Shown piece after piece: positions 30,267 to 40,785 of a stretch of DNA of 64,000 nt (positions are counted from its first letter, which is position 1; every line of letters starts with the position of its first letter). A model generated the notes under the pieces. The model made no database searches. It was not told where the DNA came from and saw only the letters and a list, made by a program, of their open reading frames with translations. A program made the position numbers and the translations under genes. This DNA is from Streptomyces sp. WAC08241 (GTDB lineage Bacteria; Actinomycetota; Actinomycetes; Streptomycetales; Streptomycetaceae), in contig CP042279.1 of the NCBI GenBank assembly GCA_007858575.1, forward strand, positions 2,046,001-2,110,000, in the 5' to 3' direction.

Positions 30267-32074
30267 GTGAACGGCGGGAGCGACAGGCGGCGCCTGACCG
30301 GCCGCGCCTCGGCCGGGAGCAACCCGTCGGCCCACCACCCGGCCGGCGCGGGCGCGAGGTTCCGCAGGAGCAGGGGTCTGCTGCCGCCCGACCGGTTCAC
30401 CACCCGCAGCCAACTGGCCTGGCTGAATTCGGCCACCTCCAGGATCGGGACGACCCTGGATCTGGAGCGCACCGCGCAGGAGCTGGCCGAGTTCACCGTG
30501 CCCCGGTTCGCCGACGGCGCCGCCGTGGACATCCTGGAGAGCGTCCTGCGCGGCGAGGAGGGGCCCGGTGGACCGGGGCGGGCTTCCCCCGCTGCGGGCC
30601 ACGGCGCTGTGCGCCATCGAGGAGCTCTCCTCCCTGGAGCCGACGCCGGTGGGCGAGACCTACGTCCAGTCCGAGGAGCGGCACGAGACGCTGCTGCACC
30701 GGTACTGCCTCCGGCAGGGCAAGCCGGTCCTGCTGGGCCGGATGCGGGGCGACGACTTCGCCCGGGTCGCGCCGACGGCGAGCGCGGCGGCGCAGATGCG
30801 GGCCGCCGGGGTGCACAGCTATCTGGCCGTGCCGCTGATCGCCCGCGGGCTGCTGCTCGGGAGCGCCGACTTCGTGCGCGGCCCCGGGACGCCGCCGTTC
30901 TCCTCCACGGACCTGGCCCTTGCGGAACAGCTCGCCTCGAAGGCCGCCGTCTTCATCGACAACGCCCGGCTGTACGGGCGCGAGCGCGAGCACGTGGTCT
31001 CGTTGCAGCGCAGTCTGCTGCCGCGCGCGACCCCGGTGACGCCGGGGCTGCGGCTGCACTCGGAGTACGCGCCCTCGACGGCCGGCCACGGGGTCGGCGG
31101 GGACTGGTACGACGTGATGGCGCTGCCCGGTGGGCGGACCGCCCTGGTGGTGGGGGACGTGATGGGGCACGGGCTGCCCGCCGCCGCCACGATGGGGCGG
31201 CTGCGGGCGGTCGCCCGCACGCTGATGACCCTGGACATGGCTCCGGAGCGGGTTCTGGCGCGGCTCGACCTGGCCACCCGGGACCTGGAGGACGAGCAGG
31301 TCGCCACGTGTCTGTGCGCGGTCTACGACCCGGCGGACTCCAGCTACACGCTGGCCAGCGCCGGGCACCTGCCGCCGCTGCTCCTCGACGGGCGGGGCGC
31401 GGCCGACTTCGTGGACGTGCCGGCCGGGGCGCCCCTGGGGGCGGGCGTGATCCCGTACGACCCGATCCGGCTGAAGGTGCCCGAAGGCGGTCGTCTGGTG
31501 ATGTACACGGACGGGCTCATCAAGACCCGGACCGAGGACCTGGACGAGCAGTTGGCCCTGCTGCGGTCGGCCGCGCTCGGGCTCACCCCGGGGCCCTGGA
31601 GGCGGGCGGCCTGGTGGAGCGCGCTCGGCCGGGGCCGAGCGGTTCGACGAGGCGGTGCTCCTGGTCGCGACGGACTCACCGTCCCCGCGTGGCGACCTGC
31701 GGGTGTGGGAGCTGCCGAAGGACGGGCGGGCAGCCTCCGTCGCGCGGAACCTGGTCACCGGTCAGCTCGCCGCGTGGGGCCTCGACGAACTCGCGGACGT
31801 CTGCGAGCTGGTGGTCTCCGAGCTCGTGGGCAACGCGCTGCGGTACGGCAACGGGCCGGGCGAGCTGCGCCTCTGGCACGGCGAGCGGCTGGTCGTGGAG
31901 GTCTCGGACACGGGCCCCGACCTGCCGCAGATCCAGCACGCGGACCTCAGCGACGAGGGCGGGCGGGGGCTCCAGCTCATCAACATGCTCTGCCGCCGCT
32001 GGGGTTCCTGCCGCACCGTCACCGGCAAGGTGGTCTGGGCGGAGCAGAACGTGCCGGGCGCCCAGGAGTCGTAG
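30267..32074 (+). CDS. GAF-SpoIIE phosphatase with C-terminal HATPase (anti-sigma-type regulator)
   Basis: Combines a PP2C-like phosphatase with a RsbW/SpoIIAB-like kinase, an arrangement that can switch anti-sigma-factor antagonists. GTG start after GGAGGCCGAAAGA. Residues 45-230 are GAF-like (LNSATSRIGTTLDLERTAQE, SYLAVPLIARGLLLGSADFV). The SpoIIE domain has GVGGDWYDVMALPGGRTALV, VGDVMGHGLPAAATMGRLRA and MYTDGLIKTRTEDLDEQ, containing the metal aspartates. The HATPase has VVSELVGNALRYGNGPGELR and EGGRGLQLINMLCRRWG. Breaks are near 30570, 31598 and 31640. About 602 aa. The NOS gene begins 86 bases downstream. Confidence 0.85.
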
Positions 32075-32159
32075 CGGAACCGGACAGAGTACCAGCGCGT
32101 CGCCACTCCCGTACGGAGTACGCACACTCTCCACACACGCGCGAACACATGGGGTAGTC

Positions 32160-33372
32160 ATGAAGGCCAGGAGGAACACCTTGGTCTTCAGTCTGCGTCG
32201 CCGACGGAAGTCGGCCCCGTCGGCGTCTGTCCGTTCACGTCCGGCGTCACCCCCGGCCCGGAAGGGCCCCCGCGACCGCCGGAAGCGGCGGCGCACGTCA
32301 CCGACCGGCGGGAGGCGGAGCGCTTCGTCCGGCAGTTCCACCAGGAGGAGCGGCGGTCGGGTGACGCGGAGCTCCGGGTCCGCGAGGTCCTCGCCGAGAT
32401 CGACCGCACCGGTACGTACGCGCACACCCCGGAGGAGCTGGCCTTCGGCGCCCGTGTCGCGTGGCGCAACGCGGCCCGCTGCATCGGCAGGCTCTACTGG
32501 CGCGGTCTCGTGGTGCGCGACCTGCGGCACGTCGCCTCGGCCGACGGGGTCGCCGAGGCCTGCTTCGAGCACCTGCGCCTCGCCGGCAACGACGGCCGGA
32601 TCCGGCCGGTGATCTCGGTCTTCGCACCGGACCGGCCCGGCCGCCCCGGGCCCCGGATCGTCAACGACCAACTGGTGCGCTACGCGGGGCACCGCAGCCC
32701 GGAGGGGGCTGGTCGGCGACCCGCGCGGCGCGGAGCCGACCGCGCTCGCCCGCGAGCTGGGGTGGAAGCGGTCCGACGACCCCTTCCAGATACTGCCGTT
32801 GATGGTGCGGGAGCGTCCGGACGCGCGGCCGGAGTGGTACGAGCTGCCGGACGGCTGCGTCATGGAGGTGGCGCTGCGGCACCCGGATCACCCGTGGTTC
32901 GCGGAGCTGGGGCTCCGCTGGTACGCGGTGCCGGCGATCAGCGACATGCCGCTGGAGATCGGCGGGGTGCGCTATCCGGCGGCGCCGTTCAACGGCTGGT
33001 ACATGGGGTGGAGATCGGTGCCCGGAACCTGGCCGACACCGACCGCTACGACCTGCTGCCGGTGGTCGCCGACCGCCTGGGCCTCGACCGCTCGTCGGAG
33101 CGGACGCTGTGGCGGGACCGGGCGCTGGTCGAGCTGAACGTGGCGGTGCTGCACTCCTTCCAGGAGGCCGGGGTGACGATGGCGGACCACCACACCGAGT
33201 CCGAGCGCTTCCTCCGCCACATCGACCGGGAGGCCCGCCACGGCAGGCCGACCCCGCCGACTGGAGCTGGATCGTCCCGCCGGTCTCCGGTTCGGCCACC
33301 CCGGTGTTCCACCGCTACTACGACCCGGTCGACGACTCCCTGCGGCCCGCGTTCGTCGCGCGCGAGCGGTAG
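32160..33372 (+). CDS. nos: Bacterial nitric oxide synthase oxygenase
   Basis: Oxidises L-Arg to citrulline and NO; bacterial forms lack a fused reductase. The haem thiolate Cys lies in AWRNAARCIGRLYW (about residue 110). The Arg-binding Glu is in NGWYMG followed, after a lost base at 33008, by VEIGARNLADTDRYDLLPVV. HHTESERFLRHIDREA and DWSWIVPPVSGS are also typical. The N-terminal 30 residues depend on a lost base between 32170 and 32235, so the start (ATG 32160) is less certain; the other frame reads VGVCPFTSG there. About 403 aa, slightly longer than Bacillus NOS. An electron donor was not seen nearby. Confidence 0.9.
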
Positions 33373-33412
33373 GCCCGGCGCCGGCGGGGCCGAACCGGTC
33401 GCCCTCGACCTG

Positions 33413-33660
33413 GTGCTGGTCCGTCACAGCCTGCGGTTCCCGGCCCCGGCGTGGAAGGGGGTCAGGGCACGGCTCGGTGCGGGCGTGCCCGGCACCGTGT
33501 CCCTGCCTGACGACGACCTCCCGGACGAGGACTCCGTGGACCACGAGCGGCGGCGCCACCGGACGTACCGCGACCACCTCTTCTTCGACATCGCCGCGCA
33601 CACCCTGTTCGTCGTCGGCACGTGCCCGACAGCCTGCACGTCGAGTACCTCGGCGACTGA
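33413..33660 (+). CDS. Possible small hypothetical protein
   Basis: After the NOS stop an open stretch in another frame reads VLVRHSLRFPAPAWKGVRAR and HERRRHRTYRDHLFFDIAAH, with strong Streptomyces codon bias. With one lost base near 33622 it would end SLHVEYLGD at TGA 33658. No good ribosome-binding site was seen for the GTG at 33413; the true start may lie upstream in the NOS coding region. No family recognised. Confidence 0.35.
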
Positions 33661-33817
33661 CGGCCTGATGGCCCGACAGGGAGCGGACGCGGACCGGCCC
33701 TTCGATGAACCCTGAGTAAATTCGATCACTCTTGATCGCATAAATGGGGCAGTCAAACCTTTATCTGGTGACCGATCCGATCAAGCCAGTTCCTAACTGA
33801 TCAACAACGCCTCTATA

Positions 33818-35527
33818 GTGCCGTCGTTACGACTCCCTTCCCGCGTGCCCGTTCTCGAGAGTCTGGTTGATGTCGGCGCCGTCCACCCCTTCCGCCCTGC
33901 CCTGCTCGCCTCGTTGCTGACAGCCGCCGCAGGTGGTGCGCTCGCCGCGGCGGCGACCGCCGCGGCGCCGGCCGGGGTCCGTCCCGCCCTCGCCTGGTTC
34001 GCCGTCTGCTGCGGCCTGCTGCTCGCCGCCTCGGCCTTCGCCGTCACGTGGTACGGGCGCACCTCGCGCGCCCTCGGCCGCCGGGTCGAGACGCTCACCG
34101 CCGAACTCGCCTCCCGCGAGGCGTACGCCACCGCGGCCGCGGCCTCCGCCGAACGGGAGACCGCGGCCCTGAGGGAGCGGTACGCGGCGGACACCGCGGC
34201 CGCCGAGGCGGCCCGCGCCGCGCGGACCGAGGAACTGGCGCGCGTCCACGCGGCCGAGACGGCGGAGCTGACCCGGGTGCGGGCCGCCGACGTCGCGCGC
34301 CTGGAGGAGAGGCTGCGCCGCGCCGAGTCCGGCCGGTCCGCCGCCATGGCCGCCGCCGCCAACGCGGCCGGCCGCATGCAGGCGCTCGCCACGAGCATGC
34401 TGGCCGACCTGCGGGAGATGGAGCACCGGCACGCCGACGAGGACGTCCTGACCGACCTCCTCCACCTCGACCACCGCACCGCCCAGGCGGGCTGGCTCGC
34501 CGACTCCGTCGCCGTGCTGACCGGAGCGCGGTCCGGCTGCCGCTGGGCCCGCCCGATCGTCATGGAGTCGATCCTGCGCGGCGCCATGGGCCGGATCGGC
34601 GGCTACCAGCGGTGCGGCTGCACTCCAGCAGCGACGCGGCCGTGGCGGGCCACGCCGCCGAGGGCGTCATGCACGCCCTGGCCGAACTCATGGACAACGC
34701 CGCCAACTTCTCGCCGCCCACCGCCGAGGTCCACGTCTACGTGGAGGAGGTCCCCGCCGGCGTCATCATCGCGGTGGAGGACAGCGGCCTGGTGATGAGC
34801 GACGTCCAACTGCGCCGCGCCGAGGCCGCCGTGAGCGCGGAGAACCAGGACCTGGCCGGCCTGTCCGGCACCCGGCTCGGCCTGGCCGTCGTCGGCCGGC
34901 TGGCCCGCAAGCACGGCCTGACCGTGTCGTTCCGCCCTCGGCGCGCGGTGGCACCGGCGCCCTGCTGATGCTGCCGCAGGAACTGATCAGCCACGTGCCC
35001 GCGGAGACGCCGGCCGCGCCCGCCGCCCTGCCCCCGGTGGCCGGCCGCGGTCTGTCCGCGCCCGTGCCCGACCGGGCGCCGGCCGGCTCCGCCGTCCGCC
35101 CGCCGGGGCGCGGACCGGGGAGCCCGAGGCCGTGCACGAGTCCGGCACCGACCGGGGCGCCGCGGACGAAGGCACCGGAGAGCACCCGCAGTTCGGCGAG
35201 AGCGGTCTGCCGCGCCGCCGTCGCGGCCGGGCGCTCGCCGCCGCCCACCCGGAGGGGCCCGACACCGCCCCGAAGCCCGCGCGGCGGCCCCCGCAGCGGG
35301 GCGGCGGCCGGGGCGGCCGCCCGCTTCGGCTCCTTCCGGCGGGCGGTCCGCGACGCGGCCGACCGGCCCGACATCGCCGACCGGCCCGACGCCGGCGCCG
35401 AGACCTCTCCGGCGGCGGACGGCTCCCCGCCGCCCCGCCCGTCCCGTCCGATCAGGCCGGCCGGACGTCCACCCCCGGACGTCGCCGTCCTCGAACTCCC
35501 CGCACCCGGAAGGCACCCCGTAAATGA
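33818..35527 (+). CDS. cvnA: Conservon membrane sensor kinase-like ATPase (CvnA)
   Basis: The first gene of a conservon, acting at the membrane. The N-terminus has two hydrophobic segments (residues 20-45 and 48-65) separated by a very short loop, then a long Ala/Glu/Arg-rich coiled coil (about 75-185). The HATPase part has the N box ALAELMDNAANFSPPTAEVH, VEDSGLVMS, and LSGTRLGLAVVGRLARKHGL. The C-terminal 180 residues are Pro/Arg-rich and low in order. Breaks are near 34610, 34950, 35130, 35300 and 35500. The stop overlaps cvnB as ATGA. No extracellular sensing domain of useful size is present. An AT-richer 100-bp stretch precedes it. Confidence 0.85.
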
Positions 35528-35925
35528 CCGGCACCACCACCGACGAGAAGCTGAGCTGGCTCCTGGAGGGCCTCCTGGAACGCACCCCGGGCACCCGACA
35601 CGCCCTGGTGCTCTCCCGTGACGGCCTCAAGCTCTGCCGTACCCCCGAGCTCTCCGTCGACCAGGCGGACCAGCTCGCCGCGATCGCCGCCGGCATCCAG
35701 AGCCTGTCCCACGGCGCCTCCGTGGAGTTCGGCGACGGCACGGGCGGCGTCCGTTCCGCGATGGCCGAGTTCTACGGCGGCATCCTGTTCATCGTGGAGG
35801 CCGGCGAGGGCGCCCACCTCGCGCTCGTCGCCGACGAGGACGCCGACGCCGGGCTCGTCGGCCACAACATGTCCGAGCTGGTCGAGCAGCTCGGCGAGTA
35901 CCTGGTCGCGAGGCCCCGGGGATGA
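35524..35925 (+). CDS. cvnB: Roadblock/LC7-domain protein (CvnB)
   Basis: An intact 133-aa Roadblock/LC7 protein: LSWLLEGLLERTPGTRHALV, LAAIAAGIQSLSHGASVEFG, AEFYGGILFIVEAGEGAHLA. In conservons it associates with the sensor-like ATPase and the Ras-like GTPase CvnD. The start overlaps the cvnA stop and its stop overlaps the cvnC start, both as ATGA. Confidence 0.93.
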   Translation: MTGTTTDEKLSWLLEGLLERTPGTRHALVLSRDGLKLCRTPELSVDQADQLAAIAAGIQSLSHGASVEFGDGTGGVRSAMAEFYGGILFIVEAGEGAHLALVADEDADAGLVGHNMSELVEQLGEYLVARPRG

Positions 35926-36275
35926 GCCGAACCAGGCCGGGCAGGGACGACTCCCCCGACCGGCTCTACACCCTGACCGGCGGCCGCAGCCGTGCCGGGT
36001 CCGACGCCTTCGACCTGGTGACCCTCGTGGTCGCCGAGAGCGACCCGGCCCCCGGCATGCAGTCCGAGCACGCCGCGATCCTGCGCATGTGCCGCTTCCC
36101 CACGGCCGTGGTGGAGGTGGCGGCCGGACTCGGCCTGCCCGTGTCGATCACGCGGATCCTGCTGGCCGACCTCCACGACACCGGCCGGATCAGCGCACGG
36201 CACCCCCGCGCGTCGTACCGCCTTCCCGATCACGACATCCTGGAGCAGGTGCTCGTTGGACTCCGTAACCTCTGA
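35922..36275 (+). CDS. cvnC: DUF742 protein (CvnC)
   Basis: An intact 117-aa DUF742 protein: DRLYTLTGGRSRAGSDAFDL, EHAAILRMCRFPTAVVEVAA, then a winged-helix-like VSITRILLADLHDTGRI and DHDILEQVLVGLRNL. It is coupled to cvnB and overlaps cvnD by 20 bases. The family's exact role in the conservon complex is not established. Confidence 0.92.
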   Translation: MSRTRPGRDDSPDRLYTLTGGRSRAGSDAFDLVTLVVAESDPAPGMQSEHAAILRMCRFPTAVVEVAAGLGLPVSITRILLADLHDTGRISARHPRASYRLPDHDILEQVLVGLRNL

Positions 36276-36879
36276 ACAGCGCCAGACCCTGCACAGCACC
36301 GCCGACAACGGACTGAAGATCGTCGTCGTCGGCGGTTTCGGCGTCGGCAAGACCACCCTGGTGCGCTCGGTCAGCGAGATCCGTCCGCTGAACACCGAGG
36401 AGACCATGACGCAGGCGGGCGAGGGCGTCGACGACACCGTCGGCGTCGCCGCGAAGACGGCCACCACCGTGGCCTTCGACTTCGGCCGGATCTCGCTGGA
36501 CGCCCACAACATCCTCTACCTGTTCGGGGCGCCCGGCCAGGAGCGGTTCTGGTTCCTCTGGGACCGGCTGTTCTCCGGGACGCTCGGCGCCGTCGTGCTC
36601 GTCGACACGCGCCGGCTCGCCGACTCCTGGTACGCGATCGACCGCCTGGAGCACCACGGCACGCCGTTCGTCGTCGCCTGCAACGACTTCGGCGGCCCCG
36701 CGCACACCGCCGGGCAGATCCGCGAGGCCCTCGACCTCTCCGACGGGGTCCCGCTGGTCTTCTGCGACGCCCGGTCGCGCGAGTCCAGCAAGCAGGTCCT
36801 GATCACGCTCGTCGAGCACCTGCAGTCCGTCGTCGCCCAGGACCCGACGCCGCAGCCCATCCCGGAGCCCGCCCCGTGA
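36256..36879 (+). CDS. cvnD: Conservon Ras-like GTPase (CvnD)
   Basis: An intact 207-aa small GTPase. The P loop is GGFGVGKTTLVRSV, the switch-I threonine is likely in NTEETMTQAGEGVD, and switch II is FGAPGQERFWFLWDRLFSGT. The base-recognition motif is degenerate (CNDFGG rather than NKxD), as in this family. A TTG start is used, inside the end of cvnC. The stop overlaps the P450 GTG (GTGA at 36876). Together with CvnA-C it forms a membrane-associated complex in Streptomyces that resembles a eukaryotic G-protein system. Confidence 0.93.
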   Translation: MDSVTSEQRQTLHSTADNGLKIVVVGGFGVGKTTLVRSVSEIRPLNTEETMTQAGEGVDDTVGVAAKTATTVAFDFGRISLDAHNILYLFGAPGQERFWFLWDRLFSGTLGAVVLVDTRRLADSWYAIDRLEHHGTPFVVACNDFGGPAHTAGQIREALDLSDGVPLVFCDARSRESSKQVLITLVEHLQSVVAQDPTPQPIPEPAP

Positions 36880-38115
36880 CCTGCCCCGTGCCCCACTCCG
36901 CGCCCCGGCCCGTCCCGCTGGGCGGCCCCGGTTCCAGACCGACCCCACCGAGCTGTACCGGCAGATGCGCTGGGAGCACGGGGCGGTCGCCCCGGTCGTC
37001 CTGGACGGGGACGTGCCCGCCTGGCTGGTCCTCGGCTACCGCGAGCTGCACCAGGTCACCAGCGACCCGGTGCTCTTCTCGCGCGACTCCGACCTGTGGA
37101 ACCAGTGGGACCGCATCCCGGCGGACTGGCCCCTGCTGCCCATGATCGGGCGCAAGCAGCCGTCCATCCTCTACACCGTCGGCGAGCGGCACCGCGAGCG
37201 CGCGGACGTCGTCTCGGGCGCCCTGGAGGCGATCGACCCGTTCGTCCTGAGGGCGCGCGCCGAGCGGTTCGCCGACGAGCTGATCGACGCGCTGTGCGGC
37301 AAGGGCTCCTGCGACATCATCGCCGAGTACGCGATGCTGCTGCCGGTCCGGGTCCTCGCCAGCGTCTACGGCTTCGCCGACGAGCAGGGTCCCGGGCTCG
37401 TCAAGGCCATGAACGACATGATCAACGGCCAGGAGGGCGCCCTGGAGGGCCAGCGCCACCTGGGCGAGTCCATGTTCGGGCTGCTCACCGCCAAGGCGGA
37501 GGCGCCGGGCGACGACGTCGCCTCGCGGATGCTGGCCAACACGGCCGGCTTCACGGTCGAGGAGGTCGCCCAGGACCTCATGGTGATGATGGCCGCCGGC
37601 CACCAGCCCACCGCCGACTGGATCGGCAACTCGCTGCGCCTGATGCTCACCGACGACCGGTTCGCGGCCTCGCTGTCCGGCGGCCGGCACAGCGTCGGCG
37701 AGGCGATGAACGAGGTCCTGTGGGAGGACACCCCCACCCAGAACGTCGCCGGGCGGTGGGCCTCGCGCGACACCCACCTCGGCGGGCGCCGGATCGGCGG
37801 CGGGGACCTGCTGCTGCTCGGCCTGGCTGCCGCCAACTCCGACCCGCACGTGCGGGCCGACTCCGGCGCGCTCACCGGCGGCAACAACGCCTACCTGTCC
37901 TTCGGTCACGGCGAGCACCGCTGCCCGTTCCCCGCGCAGGAGGTCGCCGAGACCATCGCCCGGACGGGCATCGAGGTGCTGCTCGACCGGCTGCCGGACG
38001 TGGACCTCGCGGTGGCCCCGGAGGACCTCGCCCGCCGCCCCTCCCCCGGCTGCGCGGCCTGACCGCGCTTCCCGTGACCTACACCCCGACCCCCGCCCTT
38101 GGAGCCCTCGGATGA
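36876..38115 (+). CDS. Conservon cytochrome P450 lacking ExxR (CYP157-like)
   Basis: P450 fold with the I-helix segment MVMMAAGHQPTADWIGNSLR and haem loop YLSFGHGEHRCPFPAQEVAE carrying the Cys ligand. The K-helix position that should read ExxR reads NEVLWEDTP (EVLW), so the normally invariant Arg is missing. This replacement is known in the CYP157 family found in conservons. Frame breaks lie near 36935 and 38048; the stitched reading ends [12 protein letters not shown] and overlaps the next P450 as ATGA. About 413 aa. Redox activity or a structural role in the complex is unresolved. Confidence 0.88.
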
Positions 38116-39356
38116 GCTGCCCGTACGACCACACCGCCGCGTCCGGCACCGGCGTCATCGACCTGGACCCGTTCGTCACCGACCTCGACGGCGAGAGCGC
38201 CCGGCTGCGCGCCGCCGGTCCGCTCGCCCGGGTCGTCCTGCCGGGCGGGGTGCCCTGCTTCGCCGTCACCCACCACGCGGAGGCCCGGAAGCTGCTCACG
38301 GACCCGCGCCTCGTCAAGGACATCGATGTCTGGGCGCCTGGCAGCGCGGCGAGATACCCCTGGACTGGCCGCTGATCGGCCTGGCGAACCCGGGCAAGTC
38401 GATGCTGACCGTGGACGGCGAGGAGCACCGGCGGCTGCGCGGCCTGGTCGCGCAGGCGCTGACCGCGCGCCGGGTGGAGCGGCTGCGCGCCGGCATCGAG
38501 GCCCTGACCACGGAGATGCTGGACCGGCTCGCCGGGCGTCCGGCGGGCGAGGCCGTGGACCTGAAGGCGGAGTTCGCGTACCCGCTGCCGATGAACGTGG
38601 TCTGCGAGCTGATGGGCGTCGACCGGGCCGACCAGCCGCGCATGAAGGAGCTGTTCGACAAGTTCTTCTCGACGCAGACCCCGCCCGAGGAGGTGCCGCA
38701 GATGATGGCGGACCTGGGCGCCCTGTTCTCGGGGGATCGTGGCGGGCAAGAAGGAGGCGCCCGGCGACGACCTCACGAGCGCGCTGATCGAGGCGTCGGA
38801 GGACGGCGACCGGCTCACCACGGAGGAGATCACCAACACCCTCCAGCTCATGGTGGCGGCCGGGCACGAGACGACCATCAGCCTGATCGTGAACGCCGTG
38901 GTCGCCCTGAGCACCCACCCCGAGCAGCGCGACCTGGTGCTCAAGGGCGAGGTGCCGTGGGAGAACGTGATCGAGGAGACCCTGCGCTGGTCGACGCCCA
39001 CCTCGCACGTCCTGATCCGCTTCGCCGCCGAGGACATCGAGGTCGGCGACCGGATCCTGCCCAAGGGCGAGGGCCTGATCGTGTCGTTCGGCGCGATCGG
39101 CCGGGACGAGGCGCAGTTCGGGCCGACGGCGGGCGACTTCGACGTGACCCGCACGCCGAACCGCCACATCTCCTTCGGTCACGGCCCGCACGTCTGCCCG
39201 GGCGCGGCGCTGTCCCGTCTGGAGGCGTCGGTGGCGCTGCCCGCGCTGTACGCGCGCTTCCCGGAGCTGCGTCTCGCGGTGCCGCGCGAGGAGTTGCGCA
39301 ACAAGCCGGTCGTCACCCAGAACGACCTGTTCGAGCTTCCGGTCGTCCTGGCCTGA
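38112..39356 (+). CDS. Conservon cytochrome P450 with canonical motifs (CYP154-like)
   Basis: The I helix has [20 protein letters not shown], ExxR is [20 protein letters not shown], and the haem loop is [20 protein letters not shown]. Breaks near 38330 and 38735 are lost bases. About 414 aa. The last gene of the conservon, translationally coupled to the ExxR-less P450. CYP157-CYP154 tandems occur in other Streptomyces conservons, which is why CYP154-like is suggested; family number not certain. Substrate unknown. Confidence 0.88.
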
Positions 39357-39391
39357 GGACCGTACGGGCCGGAGGGCTGTACGGTGGGCGC

Positions 39392-39433
39392 ATGCGTTCT
39401 TCGTCGTGTCTGAGCCGGTGGCGTTCCTCCTAG
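39392..39433 (+). CDS. trpS leader peptide with regulatory Trp codon
   Basis: A 13-residue [16 protein letters not shown], lies upstream of trpS and ends at TAG 39431. It has a single Trp codon near its end. A GGAGGG element lies about 18 bases before its ATG. A hairpin terminator follows 26 bases on. Ribosome stalling at TGG when charged tRNA-Trp is low would free the downstream RNA to avoid termination; such attenuation is known for the auxiliary Streptomyces trpS. Confidence 0.8.
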   Translation: MRSSSCLSRWRSS

Positions 39434-39459
39434 GAGCGGCCACCCCTCACGCATGACCC

Positions 39460-39486
39460 AAGGGCCGTTCGGACGAACGGCCCTTT
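39460..39486 (+). terminator. Attenuator terminator of trpS leader
   Basis: AAGGGCCGTTC and GAACGGCCCTT form an 11-bp stem around GGAC, followed by a short T run. It sits between the Trp-containing leader peptide and trpS, 60 bases before the trpS start, so it fits an attenuator rather than a gene-end terminator. Confidence 0.85.
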
Positions 39487-39547
39487 TCGCGTGTCCCGGA
39501 GCGGGGTCCTGACGTTCGGCGGCGTCCTCGACCCACCAGGAGACCCC

Positions 39548-40649
39548 GTGAACACCACCGTCCTTCCCAGCACCGTCCCCACCGCCGTTCCCGGCACCGT
39601 TCCCTCCGTCGTGACGACCGACGCGCGGGCCCGCAGCGCCGCCCTGGAGGAGGAGGTCCTCCGGAGTCCGGGGCGGTTCCGCGTCCTCACCGGCGACCGG
39701 CCCACCGGGCGGCTGCACCTGGGGCACTACTTCGGCACGCTCCACAACCGGGTCCGGCTCCAGGACCTCGGGGCGGAGCTGTTCGTGATCGTCGCGGACT
39801 ACCAGGTCCTGACCGACCGGGACGTGGCGGACGACCTGCCCGGGCACGTGGAGGAGCTGGTCCTGGACCACCTGGCGATCGGGGTGGACCCGGCGCGGAG
39901 CACGATCTTCGCCCACAGCGCGGTCCCCGCCCTCCACCAGTTGATGCTGCCCTTCCTCAGCCTGGTGTCCGTGGCCGAGCTGAACCGCAACCCCACGGTC
40001 AAGGACGAGATCGCCCACTCCCGGCAGTCCGCCGTCAGCGGCCTGATGTTCACCTATCCCGTCCACCAGGCGGCCGACATCCTCTTCTGCAAGGCGAACC
40101 TGGTCCCGGTCGGCCAGGACCAGTTGCCGCACCTGGAGGTCACACGGACGATCGCCCGCCGCTTCAACGCCCGGTACGGGAAGGGGTGTTCCCCGAGCCC
40201 GAGGCGCTGCTCTCCGACGCGCCGCTGCTGCTCGGCACCGACGGCACCAAGATGAGCAAGAGCCGGGGCAACGCCGTCACCCTCGCGGCGGACGCGGACG
40301 AGACCGCCCGGCTGATCAGGGGTGCGAAGACCGACTCCGAGCGCCACATCGCGTACGACCCGGTCCGCCGCCCCGAGGTGGCCTCGCTGCTGCTCCTGGC
40401 GGCCCTCTGCCGGGGTCGTACGCCCGAGGAGGTCGCCGCCGGGATCGGCTCGGCGGGGCCGCCGCGCTGAAGGGGACCGTGACGGAGGCGGTCAACGAGT
40501 ACCTGGCGCCGATCCGGGCCCGCCGCGCGGCGTACGCGCGGGACCGGGCGTACCTGCGCGAGGTGCTGCGGGAGGGGAACGAGCGCGCCCGGGCGGTGGC
40601 CGACGCCACGCTCGCGGAGGTGCGCACGGTCATGAACAGCCGCTACTGA
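39548..40649 (+). CDS. trpS: Auxiliary tryptophanyl-tRNA synthetase
   Basis: Class I synthetase. The HIGH-type motif is in PTGRLHLGHYFGTL and KMSKS is exact (GTDGTKMSKSRGNAVTLA). GTG at 39548 is placed by AGGAG seven bases upstream; the N-terminus has a Thr/Val/Pro-rich extension of about 35 residues. Breaks near 40185 and 40460 are lost bases; the stitched C-terminus reads ATLAEVRTVMNSRY. About 367 aa. The leader and attenuator match the organisation of the indolmycin-resistant auxiliary TrpRS of Streptomyces (SCO3334 type), so antibiotic resistance is likely but inferred. Confidence 0.88.
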
Positions 40650-40785
40650 GGGGCGGACGGGGCCGGTCGGGCGGGATCCGTGTCCGAGGGGCGCGCCCGG
40701 CCCCTTCTGAGTAGCGGTACTCATGCCGGGGGCCGGTTCCGGCGGGACCATGGCCACGAGGGTGCACCGGTCCGGAGGGGACGGC

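Noticed and set aside
36876..39356. Conservon P450s as TxtE-type tryptophan nitrating enzymes
   Set aside because: Their gene order (cvnA-D then CYP157/CYP154-like) and the missing ExxR in the first point to conservon P450s; no TxtE-specific feature was recognised.
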